Shown here: in pieces, positions 1 to 8,085 of the stretch
Layout: each line of letters starts with the position of its first letter
Position numbering within the stretch: the stretch's first letter is position 1
Assembly (NCBI RefSeq): GCF_024741795.1
Contig: NZ_CP102950.1
Location: 992,001-1,056,000 of the forward strand
Direction of reading: 5' to 3'
Length of the DNA stretch: 64,000 nucleotides
DNA from: Arthrobacter sp. CJ23
GTDB lineage: Bacteria > Actinomycetota > Actinomycetes > Actinomycetales > Micrococcaceae
Made by a program: the position numbers and the translations under genes
The notes under the pieces: generated by a model
Told to the model about the DNA's origin: nothing
Database searches by the model: none
The model's input: the letters and a program-made list of their open reading frames with translations, nothing else

Positions 1-64
1 ACGCCCAGCCTCTAGGCGGGACTCGTCGGCGCCTGCTCGGCGCCGCGATTCAGACGGAGGGGAT

Positions 65-475
65 TCAGGCGGCGGGCGCCTGTGCGATCCGGACCATGTT
101 GCCTGAGGGGTCGCGGAAGGCGCAGTCACGCGGGCCCCAGGGCTGGTCGATCGGTTCCTGGAGGACCTCGGCGCCAGCGGCGCGCAGGGTTTCGAAGGTG
201 GCATCGACGTTGTCGGAGCGGAAAACGAACATCGGCAGGACGCCCTTGGTGAGGAGTTCCTGCAGCGCGTCTCCGTCCGCCTTCGAGCGGCCCGCGTGAG
301 GCACTGAAAGCACGATCTCGAGCCCGGGCTGGGCGTCGCTGCCGAGCGTGACCCAGCGGAACCCGCCCGAGGCCACATCGTTGCTCACTTTGAGGCCGAG
401 CGCGTCGCCGTAGAAGGCGATCGACTCGTCGACGTCGTTGACGGTGATATTGCAGTACTGGAGTTCGATTGTCAT
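65..475 (-). CDS. VOC (glyoxalase/bleomycin-resistance fold) family protein
   Basis: A 136-residue protein with one VOC domain. The N-terminal pattern (YCNITVNDVDESIAFY, residues 7-22) and the closing RDPSGNMVRI (121-130) are typical of this fold, whose members are metal-dependent lyases, dioxygenases or drug-binding proteins. The substrate cannot be told from sequence. The ATG at 475 was chosen because it overlaps the stop of the upstream AraC gene as ATGA (472-475), which indicates translational coupling; a longer open frame upstream only shadows that regulator. AraC/VOC pairs are common in actinobacteria, so this is probably the regulator's target or partner. Family call is firm, function open. 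Confidence 0.85.
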   Translation of the reverse strand: MTIELQYCNITVNDVDESIAFYGDALGLKVSNDVASGGFRWVTLGSDAQPGLEIVLSVPHAGRSKADGDALQELLTKGVLPMFVFRSDNVDATFETLRAAGAEVLQEPIDQPWGPRDCAFRDPSGNMVRIAQAPAA

Positions 476-927
476 AACCGAGACTCTAGCGCCGAGGCTT
501 CCCCGGCCGCTTCTCCAATCCTGCTCGATCCGTTCCGGACCGGGCGCGTGTGCGTCTTCGCCACACAGGCGGGCATGGCCTTGACCGCGTCGTGTTCGCG
601 TGCCCTGTAGGCGGTGGGGGTTTCCCCGACGATCTCGGTGAACCGCGAGCTGAACGACCCGAGGGACGTACAGCCCACAGCCATGCACGCGTCCGTGACG
701 CTCACACCCGCGCGCAGCAGTGCCATGGCGCGCTCGATCCTTCGGGTCATCAGGTAGCTGTATGGGGTCTCGCCGTAGGCCGCGCGGAACTGGCGCGAGA
801 AGTGCGCGGGTGACATGAGCGCCTCGCCGGCCATGGTGGGGACGTCGAGCGGTTCCGCGTACTCGCGGTCGATCAGGTCCTTGGCGCGGCGCAGGCACGC
901 GAGGTTCTCCAGATCCTGCGGGGTCAT
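472..927 (-). CDS. Small AraC-family transcriptional regulator
   Basis: A 151-residue protein that is almost only an AraC-type double helix-turn-helix (residues about 10-105; note SPAHFSRQFRAAYGETPYSY and the second helix GCTSLGSFSSRFTEIVGETP). It lacks the usual N-terminal sensor domain and has a basic tail of about 45 residues. An ATG at 927 gives the normal start of such short regulators; an upstream start at 984 would add 19 unconserved residues. A TACGGT box ends six bases before this ATG, suggesting a leaderless mRNA. It is translationally coupled to the VOC gene and divergent from the tautomerase at 1027. Confidence 0.85.
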   Translation of the reverse strand: MTPQDLENLACLRRAKDLIDREYAEPLDVPTMAGEALMSPAHFSRQFRAAYGETPYSYLMTRRIERAMALLRAGVSVTDACMAVGCTSLGSFSSRFTEIVGETPTAYRAREHDAVKAMPACVAKTHTRPVRNGSSRIGEAAGEASALESRL

Positions 928-933
928 GATCCC

Positions 934-939
934 ACCGTA
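934..939 (-). promoter_or_regulatory. Putative -10 box for a leaderless AraC transcript
   Basis: TACGGT lies exactly six bases upstream of the ATG at 927, the spacing expected when transcription starts at the start codon. No Shine-Dalgarno is visible. The same arrangement occurs at 24661, 57363 and 63184. Inferred from spacing only. Confidence 0.4.
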
Positions 940-967
940 ACATCCGGCGCATCGGACGTCAGGAGTC

Positions 968-1012
968 TTGTGGACCATTTTCAATCTTTGTTAGGATGTC
1001 AGGACAAACTAT
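968..1012 (+). promoter_or_regulatory. Tautomerase promoter with putative IolR operator
   Basis: A -35 TTGTGG (968-973) and -10 TAGGAT (992-997) are 18 bases apart. The -10 and start region overlap ATGTCAGGACAAACTAT (996-1012), identical over all 17 bases to the site before the sugar ABC importer (13913-13929). Its inner part reads TGTCCTGACA on the other strand, matching the consensus I remember for the GntR-type IolR of Corynebacterium glutamicum (not looked up). Position over the -10 implies repression. Confidence 0.55.
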
Positions 1013-1026
1013 CAAGGAGAGAATTC

Positions 1027-1431
1027 ATGCCCCTCGTCCGCATCGATGTCAACCAGGGCCGCTCCAGTGAACAGCTCGGCGAGCTGAGCCGCCGGATCCA
1101 TGAGGCGGTCCTCGCCGAATATGGCATTCCCGCGCGCGACTACTTCCATATCGTCACCGAACACCCCCGGGGGCAGATCGTCGCCCAGGATGCCGGGCTT
1201 GGCTTCGAGCGGACCCCAGGCGTGGTCATGATCCAGATCTTTACCCAAGGTGGCCGCAGCCAGGAGGCCAAGCAGTCCCTGTATACGGCCATTGCCGCAG
1301 CGCTTGGGGAGATCGGCGTGGCTGGCGAAGACGTCTTCATTGGCTATGTCGAAAACACCGCCAACGACTGGTCGTTCGGCTTCGGCCGCGCCCAGTACCT
1401 TACCGGCGAGCTGGCCATCCCGCGCAAGTAG
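1027..1431 (+). CDS. Tautomerase superfamily protein
   Basis: A 134-residue protein. After removal of the initiator Met the N-terminus is Pro-Leu-Val-Arg, the amino-terminal proline that serves as the catalytic base in 4-oxalocrotonate tautomerase-type enzymes. The length is about twice the 60-residue monomer, as in fused or MIF-like members. The ATG at 1027 was chosen because it creates the N-terminal Pro and has AAGGAG at 1014-1019; an in-frame start at 970 would bury the proline. It stands alone between the AraC gene and iolC, under a putative IolR operator, so it may isomerise a keto/enol intermediate of inositol breakdown. Fold is clear, substrate unknown. Confidence 0.8.
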   Translation: MPLVRIDVNQGRSSEQLGELSRRIHEAVLAEYGIPARDYFHIVTEHPRGQIVAQDAGLGFERTPGVVMIQIFTQGGRSQEAKQSLYTAIAAALGEIGVAGEDVFIGYVENTANDWSFGFGRAQYLTGELAIPRK

Positions 1432-1500
1432 CCGGTTCCGGCGCGCGGATACGGGGGGTCTGTGGCGATCCCGGGATATGCCGCGTGTCATGTTGTAAAT

Positions 1501-1530
1501 ATGTCAGTACAAACCTTTGACAGGACATGA
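1501..1530 (+). promoter_or_regulatory. Putative double IolR operator and -35 element before iolC
   Basis: Two operator-like halves lie back to back: ATGTCAGTACAAA (1501-1513) and TTTGACAGGACATG (1516-1529). The second contains a perfect -35 TTGACA (1517-1522). No clear -10 follows at 17-18 bases (CAAAGT or AAAGTA), so the exact promoter is uncertain. The 208-base gap from 1432 to 1639 holds nothing else recognised. Confidence 0.5.
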
Positions 1531-1639
1531 ATTCTGGTGCAAAGTAGGGATGTGGCCCCGCTCACGCGGGGGCCGCCCCGGCACCGGGCCAAGGCCCGCA
1601 CAGAGGTACAGAGTCTCAACAGAAAGGTCCACGATTACC

Positions 1640-2683
1640 GTGACCCACGAACTGCTCACGATCGGGCGCATCAGTGTTGATATCTACCCGAACGATATTG
1701 GGGTGGACCTCGAGGACGTGCAGTCCTTTGGCAAGTATCTCGGCGGTTCCCCGTCCAACGTGGCCGTTGCCGCGGCCCGCCACGGCCGGCGCGCCGGCGT
1801 GATCACCCGGACCGGGGACGACGCTTTCGGCACCTACCTGCACCGCGAGCTGCACAAATTCAATGTGGATGACACCTTCGTCACCCCGGTCAAAGAGTGG
1901 CCCACGGCGGTGACCTTCTGTGCGATCAAGCCGCCGGAGGACTTCCCGCTCTACTTCTACGGCCGTTTCCCCACGGCACCGGACCTGCAGATCAAGGCCG
2001 CTGAGCTGGACCTGGACGCCATCCGGGACGCCGGAATCTTCTGGTCCACCGTGACCGGGCTCTGCCAGGAACCCAGCCGCGGGGCGCACCTGGCCGCCCA
2101 CGAGGCCCGTCCGCGCACCGGCCTCAAGGACGGCCAGTTCACCATCCTGGACCTGGATTACCGCCCCATGTTCTGGGCTTCCGAGGAGGAAGCCCAGGCC
2201 GGGGTCGCGAAGATCCTCCCGCACGTCACGGTCGCCATCGGCAATGACAAAGAATGTGCCGTCGCGGTCGGCGAGGGAACGCCCGATGAGCAGGCGGACC
2301 GCCTGCTGGCCGCCGGCGTCGAGATCGCCGTCGTCAAGCTCGGCCCCGAAGGCGTGATGGCAAAGACCCGCACGGAGCGCGTGGTTTCGGCCCCCGTCCC
2401 GGTGGAAACCGTCAACGGCCTGGGTGCCGGAGACTCCTTCGGCGGGGCCTTCTGCCATGGCCTGCTCTCCGGCTGGCCGCTGGCGCAGGTCCTCGACTAT
2501 GCCAACGCCGCCGGCGCCATCGTCGCCTCGCGCCTTTCCTGTGCCGATGCCATGCCGACGCCGGAGGAAGTCACCTCGCTGCTGGCCGAACGAGGCCGCC
2601 TGGTCCCGGCCCTGGCCGGAGCCCTGGCAGCCGCCAACACGACACTTTCCCACGCAGCAGTTTCAGAAGGAGCAACATCGTGA
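1640..2683 (+). CDS. iolC: 5-dehydro-2-deoxygluconokinase IolC (PfkB family)
   Basis: Phosphorylates 2-deoxy-5-keto-D-gluconate, the fifth step of myo-inositol catabolism. The 347-residue protein shows the PfkB ribokinase signatures: GGSPSNVAVAAARHG near residue 37 and NGLGAGDSFGGAFCHGL near residue 258, which carries the anion hole and catalytic Asp. The start is GTG at 1640, where similarity to the family begins (THELLTIGRISVDIYP); the open frame extends to 1517 but would start inside the promoter. An AAAGG lies 12 bases upstream, a rather long spacing. It is the first gene of the main iol operon and its stop overlaps the next start (GTGA, 2680-2683). Confidence 0.92.
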   Translation: MTHELLTIGRISVDIYPNDIGVDLEDVQSFGKYLGGSPSNVAVAAARHGRRAGVITRTGDDAFGTYLHRELHKFNVDDTFVTPVKEWPTAVTFCAIKPPEDFPLYFYGRFPTAPDLQIKAAELDLDAIRDAGIFWSTVTGLCQEPSRGAHLAAHEARPRTGLKDGQFTILDLDYRPMFWASEEEAQAGVAKILPHVTVAIGNDKECAVAVGEGTPDEQADRLLAAGVEIAVVKLGPEGVMAKTRTERVVSAPVPVETVNGLGAGDSFGGAFCHGLLSGWPLAQVLDYANAAGAIVASRLSCADAMPTPEEVTSLLAERGRLVPALAGALAAANTTLSHAAVSEGATS

Positions 2684-3603
2684 GCCTCAACGAGGATCCC
2701 CGCCGCTACGAGCACCTGAGTGCCCTCCGACTGGAAGATCCGGAGGCCGTGGCCCGCGCGGCGGCCGGCCGCCGCCACCACCCGGGGCTGAAGTACGGTG
2801 TGCAGAACTTCATCGTCGCTGCCGACCATCCGGCCCGCGGTGCCCTGGCCGTCGGGAACGACCCCGTGGCCATGGCCGACCGCCTGGATCTGCTTGACCG
2901 CCTGCAGATCGCCCTGGCCAACCCCGCCGTGGACGGCGTCCTTGCCTCGCCGGACATCATGGATGACCTTCTCCTGCTCGGTGCGCTGGAAGGCAAGCTG
3001 GTCTTCGGTTCGATGAACCGCGGCGGCCTCTCCGGGCTCGTCAACGAAATCGACGACCGCTTTACCGGCCACACGGCCGCAGCACTGGAGGCACTGGGCG
3101 CCGACGGCGGCAAGATGTTGACCCGCATCTGCCTCGGCGACCCGGACACCGCCTCCGCGCTGGAAGCCACGGCAAAGGCCGTCGACTCCCTGGCCGCACG
3201 CAAGCTCATCGCCATGGTGGAACCGTTCCTGTCCGTGTGGGAGAACGGTCGAGTCCGCAACGACCTCAGCCCTGACGGCGTCATCAAGTCCATCGCGATC
3301 GCCCAGGGCCTGGGCTCCACCAGCGCCTACACCTGGATGAAGCTGCCCGTGGTGGCCGAGATGGAACGCGTCATGGCCGCCACCACACTGCCCACCGTGC
3401 TCCTCGGCGGGGACCCGGACGGTACCCAGGACGAGGTCTTCGCCAGCTGGCAGGCTGCGCTGTCCCTGCCCGGAGTCCAAGGCCTCACCGTCGGCCGGAC
3501 GTTGCTGTACCCGCAGGACGGCGACGTGGCCGGTGCCGTTGCCACGGCAGCCTCCCTGCTCAAGACCCCTGCGCTGCAGTCGACAGTGAAAGTATCGGAG
3601 TAA
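2680..3603 (+). CDS. Cgl0159-like (beta/alpha)8 aldolase, probable DKGP aldolase
   Basis: A 307-residue TIM-barrel protein resembling the actinobacterial Cgl0159 family found in inositol clusters, related to class I aldolases. This cluster has no LacD-type IolJ, and this is the only aldolase-like gene, so it most likely cleaves 2-deoxy-5-keto-gluconate 6-phosphate to dihydroxyacetone phosphate and malonate semialdehyde. A segment MLTRICLGDPDTA sits in the middle, and a late lysine-containing strand (YTWMKLPVV, near 225) could carry the Schiff-base Lys. The GTG start at 2680 overlaps the iolC stop by four bases and has AGAAGGAG at 2665-2672. The family call is good; the reaction is inferred from context. 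Confidence 0.75.
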   Translation: MSLNEDPRRYEHLSALRLEDPEAVARAAAGRRHHPGLKYGVQNFIVAADHPARGALAVGNDPVAMADRLDLLDRLQIALANPAVDGVLASPDIMDDLLLLGALEGKLVFGSMNRGGLSGLVNEIDDRFTGHTAAALEALGADGGKMLTRICLGDPDTASALEATAKAVDSLAARKLIAMVEPFLSVWENGRVRNDLSPDGVIKSIAIAQGLGSTSAYTWMKLPVVAEMERVMAATTLPTVLLGGDPDGTQDEVFASWQAALSLPGVQGLTVGRTLLYPQDGDVAGAVATAASLLKTPALQSTVKVSE

Positions 3604-3606
3604 CTC

Positions 3607-5550
3607 ATGGCAACACGCAGAATGACAGTGGCCCAGGCTGTGGTCGAGTACCTGTCCAAGCAGTACACGGTGGACCGCATCGGCACCGAGGACTACCGCG
3701 AACGCCTGATTCCGGGCACGTTCGGCATCTTCGGCCACGGCAACGTTGCCGGCGTCGGGCAGGCCCTCAAGCAGTACCAGCACGCGGATCCCACGATCAT
3801 GCCGTACTACCAGGGCCGCAACGAGCAGGCCCAGGTGCACCAGGCGGTCGGCTACGCCCGGCACACCCGCCGCCGCCAGACCTTCGCCATCAGCACCTCG
3901 ATCGGCCCGGGTTCCTCGAACCTGCTCACCGGCGCGGCGCTGGCCACCACCAACCGCCTGCCGGTGCTGCTGCTTCCCAGCGACACCTTCGCCACCCGCG
4001 CCGCGGACCCCGTGCTGCAGCAGCTCGAACAGCCCTACGCGTACGACATCACCGTCAACGACGCCTTCCGACCGCTGTCCAAGTTCTTCGACCGGGTGTC
4101 CCGCCCGGAGCAGTTGTTCTCGGCGTTCCACCATGGCCTGCGGGTCCTGACGGATCCGGCCGAAACCGGCGCCGTCACCATCTCGCTGCCCCAGGATGTC
4201 CAGGCCGAGGCCTTCGACGTCCCGGAGGAGTTCCTGGCTGAGCGCGAGTGGCGCATCCGCCGCCCGGAGGCCGACGACGAGGACATCCGCCGCGCCGCCG
4301 AGGCCATCCGCGCCGCGAAGCGCCCGCTGATCATCGCCGGCGGCGGCGTGCTGTATGCCTACGCGAACGAGGAACTGGCGAAGTTCGCCGAGCTGACGGG
4401 CATCCCGGTGGGCAACACGCAGGCCGGCGTCGGTGTCCTGCCGTGGGACCACAAGTTCTCGCTCGGGGCGATCGGCTCCACGGGCACCACTGCGGCCAAC
4501 GCCATCGCGGCGGACGCGGACCTGATCATCGGCATCGGCACCCGCTACGAGGACTTCACCACGGCGTCGCGCACGGCATTCCAAAACCCGGACGTCCGCT
4601 TCATCAACATCAACGTTGCCCCGATCGACGCCTACAAGCATGGCACCTCCCTGCCGATCGTTGCCGATGCCCGCAAGGCCCTGGTCAAGCTGAACCAGGC
4701 TTTGGGCGGGTACCGGGTAGGCGGGGACCTCGAAACGAGGATCGCTGCGGAGAAGAAGCGCTGGAACGCGATCGTCGACGAAGCCTTCGACACCCGCCAC
4801 ACGCCGCTGCCGGCACAGAACGAGATCATCGGTGCCACGAACAAGGCAATGGACGACCAGGACGTTGTCATCTGCGCCGCCGGTTCCCTGCCGGGTGACC
4901 TGCACAAGATGTGGCGCGTCCGTGACCCGTTCGGCTACCACGTGGAATACGCGTACTCCTGCATGGGCTATGAAATCCCCGGCGGCCTGGGCGTGAAGCG
5001 CGCGGCGCTGGCCGAAGCCGCCGCCGGCGGCCCGGACCGGGACGTGGTGGTCATGGTGGGGGACGGCTCCTACCTGATGATGCACACCGAACTGGTCACC
5101 GCCGTCGCCGAACGCATCAAGCTGATCGTGGTCCTCATCCAGAACCACGGCTACGCCTCCATCGGCTCGCTCTCCGAATCGCTCGGCTCGCAGCGTTTCG
5201 GCACGCAGTACCGCGTGCTGGACAAGGACCAGCACAGCTTCGACGCCGGCGAGAACCTGCCGGTGGACCTGGCCCTGAATGCCGAAAGCCTCGGCGCGAA
5301 GGTCATCCGGATCGAACCGGGGGAGAACGTCATCCAGGCTCTCGGCGCTGCCCTCAAGGAAGCCAAGGCGGCCCCGAAAGACAGCGGCCCGATCGTCATC
5401 CACATCGAGTCCGATCCCCTGCTGGACGCGCCCAGCTCCGAGTCCTGGTGGGACGTCCCCGTCTCCCAGGTTTCCGAACTGGAATCCACCCAGCAGGCCT
5501 TCAAGACGTACACCGACCACAAAAACCGCCAGCGCAAGCTGCTCGGCTAG
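3607..5550 (+). CDS. iolD: 3D-(3,5/4)-trihydroxycyclohexane-1,2-dione acylhydrolase IolD
   Basis: A thiamine diphosphate enzyme that opens the ring of the diketo intermediate to give 5-deoxy-glucuronate. At 647 residues it has the full family length. The PYR-domain ThDP-activating Glu is in PYYQGRNEQAQ (Glu about 73), and the cofactor/Mg motif begins at GDGSYLM (about 484) and ends in QNHGYASIG. It starts 3 bases after the preceding stop with GGAG at 3597-3600, and sits between the aldolase and the semialdehyde dehydrogenase, in the order expected for an iol operon. No unusual features. Confidence 0.95.
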   Translation: MATRRMTVAQAVVEYLSKQYTVDRIGTEDYRERLIPGTFGIFGHGNVAGVGQALKQYQHADPTIMPYYQGRNEQAQVHQAVGYARHTRRRQTFAISTSIGPGSSNLLTGAALATTNRLPVLLLPSDTFATRAADPVLQQLEQPYAYDITVNDAFRPLSKFFDRVSRPEQLFSAFHHGLRVLTDPAETGAVTISLPQDVQAEAFDVPEEFLAEREWRIRRPEADDEDIRRAAEAIRAAKRPLIIAGGGVLYAYANEELAKFAELTGIPVGNTQAGVGVLPWDHKFSLGAIGSTGTTAANAIAADADLIIGIGTRYEDFTTASRTAFQNPDVRFININVAPIDAYKHGTSLPIVADARKALVKLNQALGGYRVGGDLETRIAAEKKRWNAIVDEAFDTRHTPLPAQNEIIGATNKAMDDQDVVICAAGSLPGDLHKMWRVRDPFGYHVEYAYSCMGYEIPGGLGVKRAALAEAAAGGPDRDVVVMVGDGSYLMMHTELVTAVAERIKLIVVLIQNHGYASIGSLSESLGSQRFGTQYRVLDKDQHSFDAGENLPVDLALNAESLGAKVIRIEPGENVIQALGAALKEAKAAPKDSGPIVIHIESDPLLDAPSSESWWDVPVSQVSELESTQQAFKTYTDHKNRQRKLLG

Positions 5551-5588
5551 ACACACCCCAGCCCGCAAAGCTACCGAAGAGGACGCAC

Positions 5589-7100
5589 ATGTCGACGACG
5601 ACCACACTGACCACCATCAAGCACTTCATCAACGGTGTTGAAACCGCCGGCACCGGCGACCGCAGCCAGCCCGTCTACAACCCGGCCACTGGCCAGGCTT
5701 CGGCTGAACTGCGCCTGGCCAACCGGGCGGACCTGGACGCCACCGTCGCCGCGGCCCGCGCCGCCGCCGACTCCTGGGGCGACATTTCCCTGGCCAAGCG
5801 CACCGCCGTGCTGTTCAAGTTCCGCGAACTCGTGGCCGCCCACGTGGACGAACTCGCCGCCCTCATCACTGCCGAGCACGGCAAGGTCCTCTCCGATGCC
5901 AAGGGCGAGATCGGCCGTGGCCTGGAGGTCATCGAGTTCGCCTGCGGCATCCCTCAGCTGCTCAAGGGCGAGTACTCGGACCAGGTCTCCACCGGGATCG
6001 ACGTGTTCTCCTTCCGCGAGCCCCTCGGCGTGGTTGCCGGCATCACGCCGTTCAACTTCCCGGTCATGGTGCCGCTCTGGATGGCCCCGATGGCCATTGC
6101 CGCCGGTAACGCCTTCATCCTCAAGCCTTCCGAGCGCGACCCTTCCGCCTCGATGCTGCTCGCCAAACTGTGGAAGCAGGCCGGCCTCCCGGACGGCGTG
6201 TTCCAGGTCCTGCACGGCGACAAGGAAACCGTGGAAGGCCTCCTGACCCACCCGGACGTGGACGGCATCTCCTTCGTCGGCTCCACCCCGATCGCCCAGT
6301 ACGTCCACGAGACCGCCACCAAGCACGGCAAGCGGGTCCAGGCCCTGGGCGGCGCGAAGAACCACGCCATCGTCCTGCCCGACGCCGATCTCGACAACGC
6401 TGCCGACCACCTGGCCGCCGCGGCCTTCGGCTCCGCCGGCGAACGCTGCATGGCGATCTCCGTTGCGGTCGCCGTCGGCGATGCCGCAGAGCTGCTGGTC
6501 AAGAAGGTCCAGGAGCGCGCCCTGGCCGTGAAGGTCAAGAACGGCATCGAGCCCGACGCCGACATGGGTCCGGTCATCACGCCCGCCTCCAAGGAACGCA
6601 TCGTGCGGATCGTCACCGAGGCGGAAGCCGCCGGCGCCGCCATGGTGGTGGACGGCCGCGAGCTGGTGGTCCCCGGCCACGAGGAAGGCTTCTGGGTCGG
6701 CCCCACGGTGATCGACCACGTCACCGCCGAGATGAGCGCGTACACCGAGGAGATCTTCGGTCCCGTCCTGGTGGTGGTCCGCGTGGAAGACCTCGACGCC
6801 GGGATCAAGCTCATCAACTCCAACCCCTACGGCAACGGCACTGCCATCTTCACCTCCTCCGGCGCGGCAGCACGGAAGTTCCAGCGCTCCGTGGACGTGG
6901 GCATGATCGGCATCAACGTGCCCCTGCCCGTGCCCGTGGCGTACCACTCCTTCGGCGGCTGGAAGGCCTCCCTCTTCGGCGACAAGCACATCTACGGCCC
7001 CGAAGGCGTCTCCTTCTACACCCGCGGCAAGGTCATCACCTCCCGCTGGCCCGAAGCCACCCACGCCTCCGGCGCCTCCTACAACTTCCCCTCCAACTGA
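5589..7100 (+). CDS. mmsA: Methylmalonate/malonate-semialdehyde dehydrogenase (CoA-acylating)
   Basis: This aldehyde dehydrogenase (IolA) converts malonate semialdehyde to acetyl-CoA and CO2, the last inositol step. The 503-residue protein has the MMSDH-specific cysteine motif FGSAGERCMAIS (catalytic Cys about 287), GITPFNFPVMVPLWM (about 156-170) and EEIFGPVLVVV near 395. ATG 5589 was chosen because family similarity begins at KHFINGVETAG and AGAGGA lies at 5578-5583; the open frame continues upstream to 5448 only by chance inside iolD. It is 38 bases downstream of iolD and 27 upstream of iolE. Confidence 0.93.
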   Translation: MSTTTTLTTIKHFINGVETAGTGDRSQPVYNPATGQASAELRLANRADLDATVAAARAAADSWGDISLAKRTAVLFKFRELVAAHVDELAALITAEHGKVLSDAKGEIGRGLEVIEFACGIPQLLKGEYSDQVSTGIDVFSFREPLGVVAGITPFNFPVMVPLWMAPMAIAAGNAFILKPSERDPSASMLLAKLWKQAGLPDGVFQVLHGDKETVEGLLTHPDVDGISFVGSTPIAQYVHETATKHGKRVQALGGAKNHAIVLPDADLDNAADHLAAAAFGSAGERCMAISVAVAVGDAAELLVKKVQERALAVKVKNGIEPDADMGPVITPASKERIVRIVTEAEAAGAAMVVDGRELVVPGHEEGFWVGPTVIDHVTAEMSAYTEEIFGPVLVVVRVEDLDAGIKLINSNPYGNGTAIFTSSGAAARKFQRSVDVGMIGINVPLPVPVAYHSFGGWKASLFGDKHIYGPEGVSFYTRGKVITSRWPEATHASGASYNFPSN

Positions 7101-7127
7101 CCACGTCCCAAGAAAGAAAAAGCTGTC

Positions 7128-8045
7128 ATGACTGACGTCGAGAACAAGCTCATCATCGGAACCGCCCCGGACTCCTGGGGTGTGTGGTTCGCCGATGACC
7201 CCAAGCAGACTCCGTGGGAGCGCTTCCTGGACGAGGTGGCCGAATCCGGCTACAAGTGGATCGAGCTGGGTCCGTACGGCTACCTGCCGAACGATCCCAC
7301 CCGGCTTGCGGAGGAGCTCAAGGCCCGCGATCTGAAGGTCACGGCCGGAACGGTCTTCACGGCCTTCCACCGCGGCGCGGGGCAGTACGAGGAAGCCTGG
7401 GAACCTGCCCGCAAGGTGGCCGAGCTGACGGCCGCCATGGGCGGCGAACACATCGTGGTCATCCCGGCGATGTGGCGGGACGATGTCACAGGCGAGGCCG
7501 TGGAGAACGGCGAACTGAGCGAGGAACAGTGGGCCGACCTCTTCGCCGGGCACAACCGCATGGGCAAGGTCCTGTTGGAAGACTTCGGCCTGCACCAGCA
7601 GTTCCATTCCCACGCGGACTCGCACGTGGGCGCCCAGCAGGACATCGAAACCCTGCTGGCGGCGACGGATCCGCAGTACCTGAACCTTTGCCTGGACACA
7701 GGCCACGCGGAATACTGCGGGGCCTCCAGCCTGGAGCTCATCAAGAACTACCCGGAACGCATCGGCTACCTGCACCTCAAGCAGATCAACCCGGAGATCC
7801 TCGCCGAGGTCAACGAAAAGAACATGACGTGGGCTGCCGCCAACCTGGCCGGCGTCATGACAGAGCCGCCCAATGGCCTCCCGGACCTGCGCGCCGTCAT
7901 CGAAGCGGTGGAGGGACTCAACCGGCCGGTCTTTGGCATCGTGGAACAGGACATGTATCCGGTAGCCTTCGACGTGCCGATGCCCATCGCCAAGCGAACC
8001 CGCAACTACCTGCTCTCCTGCGGCTCCCGCACGCGGGTCCAGTAG
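7128..8045 (+). CDS. iolE: Inosose dehydratase IolE
   Basis: Dehydrates 2-keto-myo-inositol (scyllo-inosose) to the trihydroxycyclohexane-dione. The 305-residue protein is of the xylose-isomerase-like TIM-barrel family. It opens with IIGTAPDSWGVWF and has metal-site patterns LHQQFHSHADSHVG (about 153) and LCLDTGHAEYCG (about 186). The spacing to the upstream gene is 27 bases and the ribosome site is weak (AGAAAG). It lies directly before iolG, whose product makes its substrate. Confidence 0.94.
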   Translation: MTDVENKLIIGTAPDSWGVWFADDPKQTPWERFLDEVAESGYKWIELGPYGYLPNDPTRLAEELKARDLKVTAGTVFTAFHRGAGQYEEAWEPARKVAELTAAMGGEHIVVIPAMWRDDVTGEAVENGELSEEQWADLFAGHNRMGKVLLEDFGLHQQFHSHADSHVGAQQDIETLLAATDPQYLNLCLDTGHAEYCGASSLELIKNYPERIGYLHLKQINPEILAEVNEKNMTWAAANLAGVMTEPPNGLPDLRAVIEAVEGLNRPVFGIVEQDMYPVAFDVPMPIAKRTRNYLLSCGSRTRVQ

Positions 8046-8085
8046 CCCGCGTCAGCCAGCCCCAAAGACTCTAAGGACAGAATAA

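Noticed and set aside
1..64. First 64 bases considered as the end of another gene
   Set aside because: Only a short GC-rich stretch with a possible GGCGCC hairpin; too little to assign.
65..952. A 295-codon reading of the VOC gene
   Set aside because: The extra N-terminal 159 codons lie antiparallel in frame shift to the AraC gene and have no similarity; the VOC domain starts at the ATGA overlap.
2497..5607. A minus-strand open frame of more than 1000 codons opposite iolC-iolD
   Set aside because: It is antisense to well-recognised genes, has no similarity to known proteins, and long antisense frames are normal in DNA with GC-rich third positions.
5571..7775. A minus-strand open frame of about 730 codons opposite mmsA and iolE
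   Set aside because: Low-complexity His/Gly/Asp-rich translation without domains; shadow of the sense genes.
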